The translations under genes were made by a program, and so were the position numbers. DNA of 64,000 bases from Sphingomonas corticis. Lineage in GTDB: Bacteria > Pseudomonadota > Alphaproteobacteria > Sphingomonadales > Sphingomonadaceae. The notes under the pieces are model-generated. The model worked only from the letters and a program-made list of their open reading frames with translations. It had not been told where the DNA came from and made no database searches. Numbering within the stretch: the first letter of the stretch is position 1; every line of letters starts with the position of its first letter. The stretch covers positions 412,989 through 476,988 of the forward strand of contig NZ_JAAVJH010000002.1 in the NCBI RefSeq assembly GCF_012035195.1, read 5' to 3'. This document shows, piece by piece, positions 61,432 to 64,000 of the stretch.

Positions 61432-62904
61432 ATGCCAGCCGATCCCCCGCCCGCCGTCCGTCATCCGAACCTGCGCCACCTGGAGCAGCTGATGGCGCAA
61501 CTGCTCGAGGGTGTGATCCTGCTGGATCCAACAGGAGTGATCCTCAGTGCCAATGCGGCAGCCCTCGCCATGCATGGTGTCGAAGGGGTTGATGCGCTCG
61601 GTGCGACGGCAGAGGGATATGCCGAGCGGTTCACCTTGTGGACGCCGGACCATCGCCCCCTGCGTCGCCGCGACTATCCCATCTTCAAGGTCCTTGCCGG
61701 CGAGAGTATCCCGGACATGATCGTCGAGGTCGCTCCTGCCAGAGTGGACGAGGCCCGCTGGGTGCATCAGGTGCGCGATGTCGCGATGGACGTGGATGGC
61801 GGCGAGCCGGATTATCTGGCGATCGTGCTGAACGACGTGTCCGAGCGGTACGATGCGCAAGCGCGCTTCGACGCCATGTTCCGCGCCAACCCGGCTCCTG
61901 CCATCATCGTGCGGCAGCGGGATATGAAGCTCATGGCTGCAAATCCCGGCTTTCTCTCGCTGACCGGTTTCGTGCAGGGCGATCTGCTCGGCCAATCGCT
62001 GTTCGGACTGAACCTGCTCGGCGAACTGCCCGATCGGTCAGCCGTCCGGCGACAGATGGAGGCCGGCGAGGTCGTGGCGCAGACGGAGGCCGAGTTGCTC
62101 GTGGCGGACGGATCGAGACGGCTGGTCATCTTCGCCGGCCAGCCGATCGACGTCACGCAGGAGAGTGCTCTCCTGCTCACCTTCGCCGACCTCCAGCCGA
62201 GGCAGGACGCCGAACGGTCGCTTGCCGCGAGCGAGCGCCATTTGCGCGCGGTGTTCGAGATGGCGCCTGTCGCGATGGCCATCACGCGCGCGTCCGACCA
62301 GCGCCTCGTCAGCGTCAACGACGCTTTCTGCGCACTGACGGGCCGTGAAGCGGCATCCCTGCTGGAACGCACTGGCGGTGAAACCGGCCTTTGGTACGAT
62401 CCCGAGCAACACGAACGCACGGCAGCCGAGTTGGCGGACGGGGGATCAATCCGCGAACGCGACGTTCGCATCGTGTCCCGGTCGGGATCTGTGGTGGACT
62501 GCCTTGGGTCCGCAGAGGCGATCCAGGTTCACGGCGCTTCCTGCGCCCTCTGGGTGTTTCAGGACGTCACGGAACGGCGCAGAAACGATGCCGAACTCGC
62601 CGCCGCGATCGAGGAGGCGTTGAAGGACGCAACATGGCTTAGCCGATCCATCCTGGACAAGCTTGCCACGCTGCGACGACCGGCACCACATGCGATCGCG
62701 GTCGAACTCAGTCCGCGGGAGCGCGAGATCCTGGATCTCATCTGCGACGATCTCGACGATGCAGCGATTGCCGAGCGTCTGACGATCTCACGCAACACGG
62801 TACGGAATCATGTTGCCAGCATCTACGCCAAGATCGGAACGAACCGTCGTAGCGGTGCCGTCGTGTGGGGGCGCGAGCGGGGCATGGGTTCCACGCGGAA
62901 CTGA
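61432..62904 (+). CDS. PAS-PAS LuxR-type transcriptional regulator
   Basis: A 490-residue regulator with several PAS domains and a C-terminal helix-turn-helix. PAS 1 starts LEGVILLDPTGVILSANAAAL (about 28-48). A second PAS follows FDAMFRANPAPAIIVRQRDM, and a third follows LRAVFEMAPVAMAITRASD. The GerE-type HTH is LSPREREILDLICDDLDD then AAIAERLTISRNTVRNHV (about 423-460). No kinase or receiver is present. The start at ATG 61432 gives MPADPPPAVRHPNLRHLEQL; an upstream in-frame start would add 39 low-complexity residues. It probably senses a small ligand or redox state and may control the adjacent stress operon. Confidence 0.86.
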   Translation: MPADPPPAVRHPNLRHLEQLMAQLLEGVILLDPTGVILSANAAALAMHGVEGVDALGATAEGYAERFTLWTPDHRPLRRRDYPIFKVLAGESIPDMIVEVAPARVDEARWVHQVRDVAMDVDGGEPDYLAIVLNDVSERYDAQARFDAMFRANPAPAIIVRQRDMKLMAANPGFLSLTGFVQGDLLGQSLFGLNLLGELPDRSAVRRQMEAGEVVAQTEAELLVADGSRRLVIFAGQPIDVTQESALLLTFADLQPRQDAERSLAASERHLRAVFEMAPVAMAITRASDQRLVSVNDAFCALTGREAASLLERTGGETGLWYDPEQHERTAAELADGGSIRERDVRIVSRSGSVVDCLGSAEAIQVHGASCALWVFQDVTERRRNDAELAAAIEEALKDATWLSRSILDKLATLRRPAPHAIAVELSPREREILDLICDDLDDAAIAERLTISRNTVRNHVASIYAKIGTNRRSGAVVWGRERGMGSTRN

Positions 62905-62968
62905 GATCCGATCACGCCATGCAAAGCCGGCGTGCGGCAGGGGCTGCCGCACGCGGCCGGTACGGCGA

Positions 62969-63384
62969 TCAGCCAGACACGGCGTCCTTGGCCTTTTCCG
63001 CCAGCTTGGTCAGTAGACCCTTCTCCGCCTCTTCGGCTTCCTCCTTGGTCCGGAAGGCGGCGCCTTCCGGCTCGGCAGGTGGCGCATAGACCGAGTAGAG
63101 CTTCAGCGCCGCCGGGCCCTTGTTGACGATGTTGTGCTCGGCACCTTTGGGCACGACCACCAGATGGTTCGGTCCGGCCTTGGTATGGCTGCCGTCGATC
63201 GTCACCTGCGCTTCGCCCTCGACGATGAAGGTCGTCTGGTCGGCGCGATGCGTCTCCATGCCGATCTCCTCCCCGGCCGGGATGCTCATCAAGACGATCT
63301 GGACCTTGGCGTCGCGATAAACCTCCTTCTGCCAAAACTCGTTCTTGGTGGTGAAAGGACCATGTCCTTATTGAAGATCGTCAC
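62969..63384 (-). pseudogene. Cupin-domain protein, apparently frameshifted near its N-terminus
   Basis: A small cupin: SIPAGEEIGMETHRADQTTF, FIVEGEAQVTIDG and VVPKGAEHNIVNKGPAALK form the cupin box. Upstream of the first internal start (TTG 63292, ATG 63289) the sequence still codes FTTKNEFWQKEVYRDAKVQIV, which matches the usual family N-terminus. GTG 63384, with GAGG 7 bases upstream, begins VTIFNKDMV, but in a frame offset by one base. One base appears missing near 63353-63358, where homologues would read V-x-F. An intact 106-107-residue form from 63289-63292 might still be made. The C-terminal EEAEEAEKGLLTKLAEKAKD is a charged helix. Confidence 0.6.
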
Positions 63385-63879
63385 CGAAGTTCCTCTCAGA
63401 TGCGCGGCATCAACGATCGTGTCGAAAAGGGGATGCATCGATCCAGAAAGGCGATTGTGCGGCTGAACGAGCGACTGTTCTACGCGCGAGCGTCGGCGTG
63501 CGGGGACGTACGGCTGTGGGTCGTCGAAGGCACTCGGAGCCCCGGGGAGGCGAACACCCCGGCGATATCAGACGGTGCGGATCGTCCCACCGTCGATGAC
63601 AGACTCAGCGTCTGGCGACCGTCGTCAGCTGACATGAACAAGCGTCTGGTGTCGGGGCGGCGGGAAGCGCGCTTACCGTCCGGAGCTGGGTCGGCCTCGA
63701 CGTTCGCCAGCAGTCGTCGCCCCGACGCTGAACTTCGAGCCTCGCTTCAGCTTGTCGAGGCTGGGAGCGCTGCCAGCGCGTCACCCGACTTCAGGATGCC
63801 AGGACGCAGCGTAAGTCGGCGTCGTTGCCACCTGTCGAGCAGCCGTAGCGCCGGAGTTACGGTAAATCCGTGCTGTCAA
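63385..63879. other. No supported gene
   Basis: A 180-codon open frame runs forward from 63400, but its product is Arg/Ser-rich with no domain, a poor start and composition typical of noncoding frames. I see no recognisable gene or structure before the repeats at 63880. Confidence 0.4.
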
Positions 63880-63926
63880 TCGGCGTCCAAAAAGGACCCC
63901 CTATCGGCGTGCAAAAGGGACCCCCT
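63880..63926. repeat. Pair of 23-base direct repeats, probable IS21-family terminal repeats
   Basis: Copies at 63880-63902 and 63904-63926 start TCGGCGT and end GGACCCCCT, with an A-rich middle; they differ at 2 of 23 positions and have a 24-base period. Multiple short repeats of this type occur at the ends of IS21-family elements. The element itself would lie to the right, beyond base 64000; no transposase is visible. Confidence 0.5.
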
Positions 63927-64000
63927 TCGTCAAGCAGCGTGACGGGTATGGGGGTCGCACCGTTCGCGCTGGTTGCGGCGTAGGGCGGGCGTAGCCCGAC

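Noticed and set aside
63880..63926. Direct repeats considered as a small CRISPR array
   Set aside because: Only two copies with a 1-base gap and no spacer; they fit insertion-sequence ends better.
63400..63942. A 180-codon forward frame near the right edge
   Set aside because: Arg/Ser-rich, no recognisable family, no ribosome-binding site, and it runs into the terminal repeats.

Overview
The window is high-GC DNA from an alphaproteobacterium, most likely a Sphingomonas or a close relative. The evidence is the gene content: the lepB-acpS-pdxJ-pyrE block, an aa3-type oxidase pair, a class I PHA synthase with its phasin, a CobS/CobT-type cobaltochelatase, a PAS-LuxR regulator of a kind common in sphingomonads, and a Gum/Wzx-Wzy-type exopolysaccharide locus. 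Genes are tightly packed, and many neighbours overlap by 1-4 bases (ATGA, GTGA, TGATG).

Layout. 1-3.6 kb: a minus-strand housekeeping operon (AI-2E-type permease, signal peptidase, holo-ACP synthase, PdxJ, PyrE). 3.8-6.7 kb: oxidase subunits II and I, closed by three consecutive hairpins. 7-12.7 kb: an aminotransferase, PHA synthase, a phasin with a striking inverted repeat in its promoter, ClpS, a Tat-exported dienelactone hydrolase-like protein and a GST. 12.7-17.1 kb: a six-gene minus-strand operon of small stress or detoxification proteins (AHSA1-like, three VOC proteins, a doubled DUF1428, a GST) divergent from an HxlR regulator. 17.1-20.9 kb: cobS and cobT, with a nucleotidyltransferase/HEPN pair inserted between them and overlapping the next reading frame, then a small ribbon-helix-helix protein. 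20.9-24.4 kb: a TonB-dependent siderophore receptor behind tandem dyad motifs, a PiuC-type Fe(II) dioxygenase and a small LuxR-type protein.

24.9-59.5 kb is one large accessory region. Its left part (24.9-41.3 kb, all minus strand) contains a 4'-phosphopantetheinyl transferase, a glycosyltransferase, a one-module PKS, a one-module NRPS and three more glycosyltransferases. The NRPS reads formyltransferase - half condensation domain - adenylation domain split by a luciferase-like monooxygenase - carrier protein. Its specificity residues match glycine codes. The PKS reads KS-AT-KR-DH-ACP-TE, with KR before DH and a cysteine in the thioesterase nucleophile position. The right part (41.5-59.5 kb) is a Wzx/Wzy exopolysaccharide locus: glycosyltransferases, a glycosidase-like protein, a polymerase, a flippase, a 2OG-Fe(II) oxygenase, a GMC oxidoreductase, a WecG/TagA transferase, and the export machine (Wza-like protein, outer-membrane barrel, GumC/Wzc-like protein, tyrosine kinase) followed by a sugar aminotransferase. 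No initiating glycosyl-1-phosphate transferase is present.

59.6-64 kb: a decayed tyrosine recombinase (IS91-associated type), a two-gene stress operon, a PAS-PAS-LuxR regulator preceded by an 18-bp palindrome, a cupin gene that appears to carry a 1-base deletion, and a pair of direct repeats at the right edge that look like the end of an IS21-family element.

The most unusual system is the formyl-Gly/monooxygenase NRPS plus PKS, collinear with exopolysaccharide glycosyltransferases. Its product cannot be deduced from sequence alone. An N-formylglycyl starter extended once by malonate is the simplest reading, and the nearby siderophore receptor makes a metallophore a second hypothesis.
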